Of a stretch of 49,689 nucleotides of DNA, positions 49,256 to 49,689 are shown piece by piece. The DNA is taken from positions 1 to 49,689 of the forward strand of contig CANRDP010000008.1 of NCBI GenBank assembly GCA_947629415.1, written 5' to 3'. Numbering within the stretch: position 1 is the stretch's first letter; the number at the start of each line of letters is the position of its first letter. The stretch comes from an uncultured Bacilli bacterium. GTDB lineage: Bacteria; Bacillota_I; Bacilli_A; RFN20; CAG-449. The translations under genes were made by a program, and so were the position numbers. The notes under the pieces were generated by a model. It made no database searches, was not told the DNA's origin, and saw only the letters and a list, made by a program, of their open reading frames with translations.

Positions 49256-49689
49256 GATTGTTTTCTTCCTTCCATAGAATCTTCGATTTTTTGTACCGAA
49301 ACCAATTTCCGATACAAGGGAGATTTTTTCAGCAACCCAACATGTGTATCAAATCCTTCGATTTCACCATCGTTTAAAACTAAAATTCGATCTAAATTCT
49401 CTACCGTGGATACTCTGGAAGCAATAATCAAAGTTGTCTTGGATTTTCTTTCCGTTTGAATATTTTCCAAAATCTTTTTTTCCGTTTCCATATCTACCGC
49501 CGAGACGGAATCATCTAAAATTAAAATCGGTGCATCTTTAATCGCGGCTCTGGCCAATGCTATCCTCTGTTTTTGTCCTCCCGATAAAGAAACTCCCCGT
49601 TCTCCTGTAATCGTTTCATATCCTTTTGAAAATTCCAATATATTTTCTTTTACCGCGGCAAAATTCGCAGCATAATCTATTCTTTCAAA
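49252..49689 (-). CDS. ABC exporter (C-terminal NBD part, gene runs off right edge), degenerate partner
   Basis: LSGGQKQRIALARAAI, ILILDDSVSAVDM (E to D), IASRVSTV lacking switch His; frame open to window end. Confidence 0.9.
   Translation of the reverse strand, partial: FERIDYAANFAAVKENILEFSKGYETITGERGVSLSGGQKQRIALARAAIKDAPILILDDSVSAVDMETEKKILENIQTERKSKTTLIIASRVSTVENLDRILVLNDGEIEGFDTHVGLLKKSPLYRKLVSVQKIEDSMEGRKQS

Noticed and set aside
1-49689. UGA as tryptophan (Mollicutes code 4)
   Set aside because: ORFs are full length with UGA as stop, several genes end in TGA, and RF2 with an in-frame UGA is present.
1-49689. CRISPR array, transposons or prophage
   Set aside because: No spaced direct repeats, transposase, integrase or phage structural genes recognised by reading.

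Overview
The window is a low-GC, gene-dense chromosomal segment from a Firmicutes/Mollicutes-related bacterium. Taxonomy is inferred only from gene content and AT-richness. Full-length ORFs under the standard bacterial code, plus a prfB gene with an in-frame UGA, indicate that UGA is a stop codon. Most of the window is housekeeping: EF-G-like factor, RlmD, UmuC/YolD pair, TrmH-family methyltransferase, glutamine synthetase, SecA, RF2, YitT, UvrB, TldD/TldE, MurA, nucleotide-sugar dehydrogenase, two heterodimeric-type ABC exporter pairs, a response-regulator/HD-GYP protein with an HPt partner, and tRNA-Ala(CGC). The left end looks like a decayed defence-type locus: a KAP-like P-loop NTPase with, about 45 bp upstream, a frameshifted remnant of an AAA15/COG1106-type ATPase. 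The best candidates for something undescribed are three non-coding leaders: (1) a switch-like RNA with a GAAA-capped hairpin and mutually exclusive stems before the TrmH-family gene; (2) an intrinsic-terminator-shaped hairpin that contains the Shine-Dalgarno of glutamine synthetase; (3) a leader upstream of tldD with near-ideal H-type pseudoknot geometry. No CRISPR array, transposase, prophage or rRNA was recognised. All family assignments are by motif reading only; no searches or folding were run.
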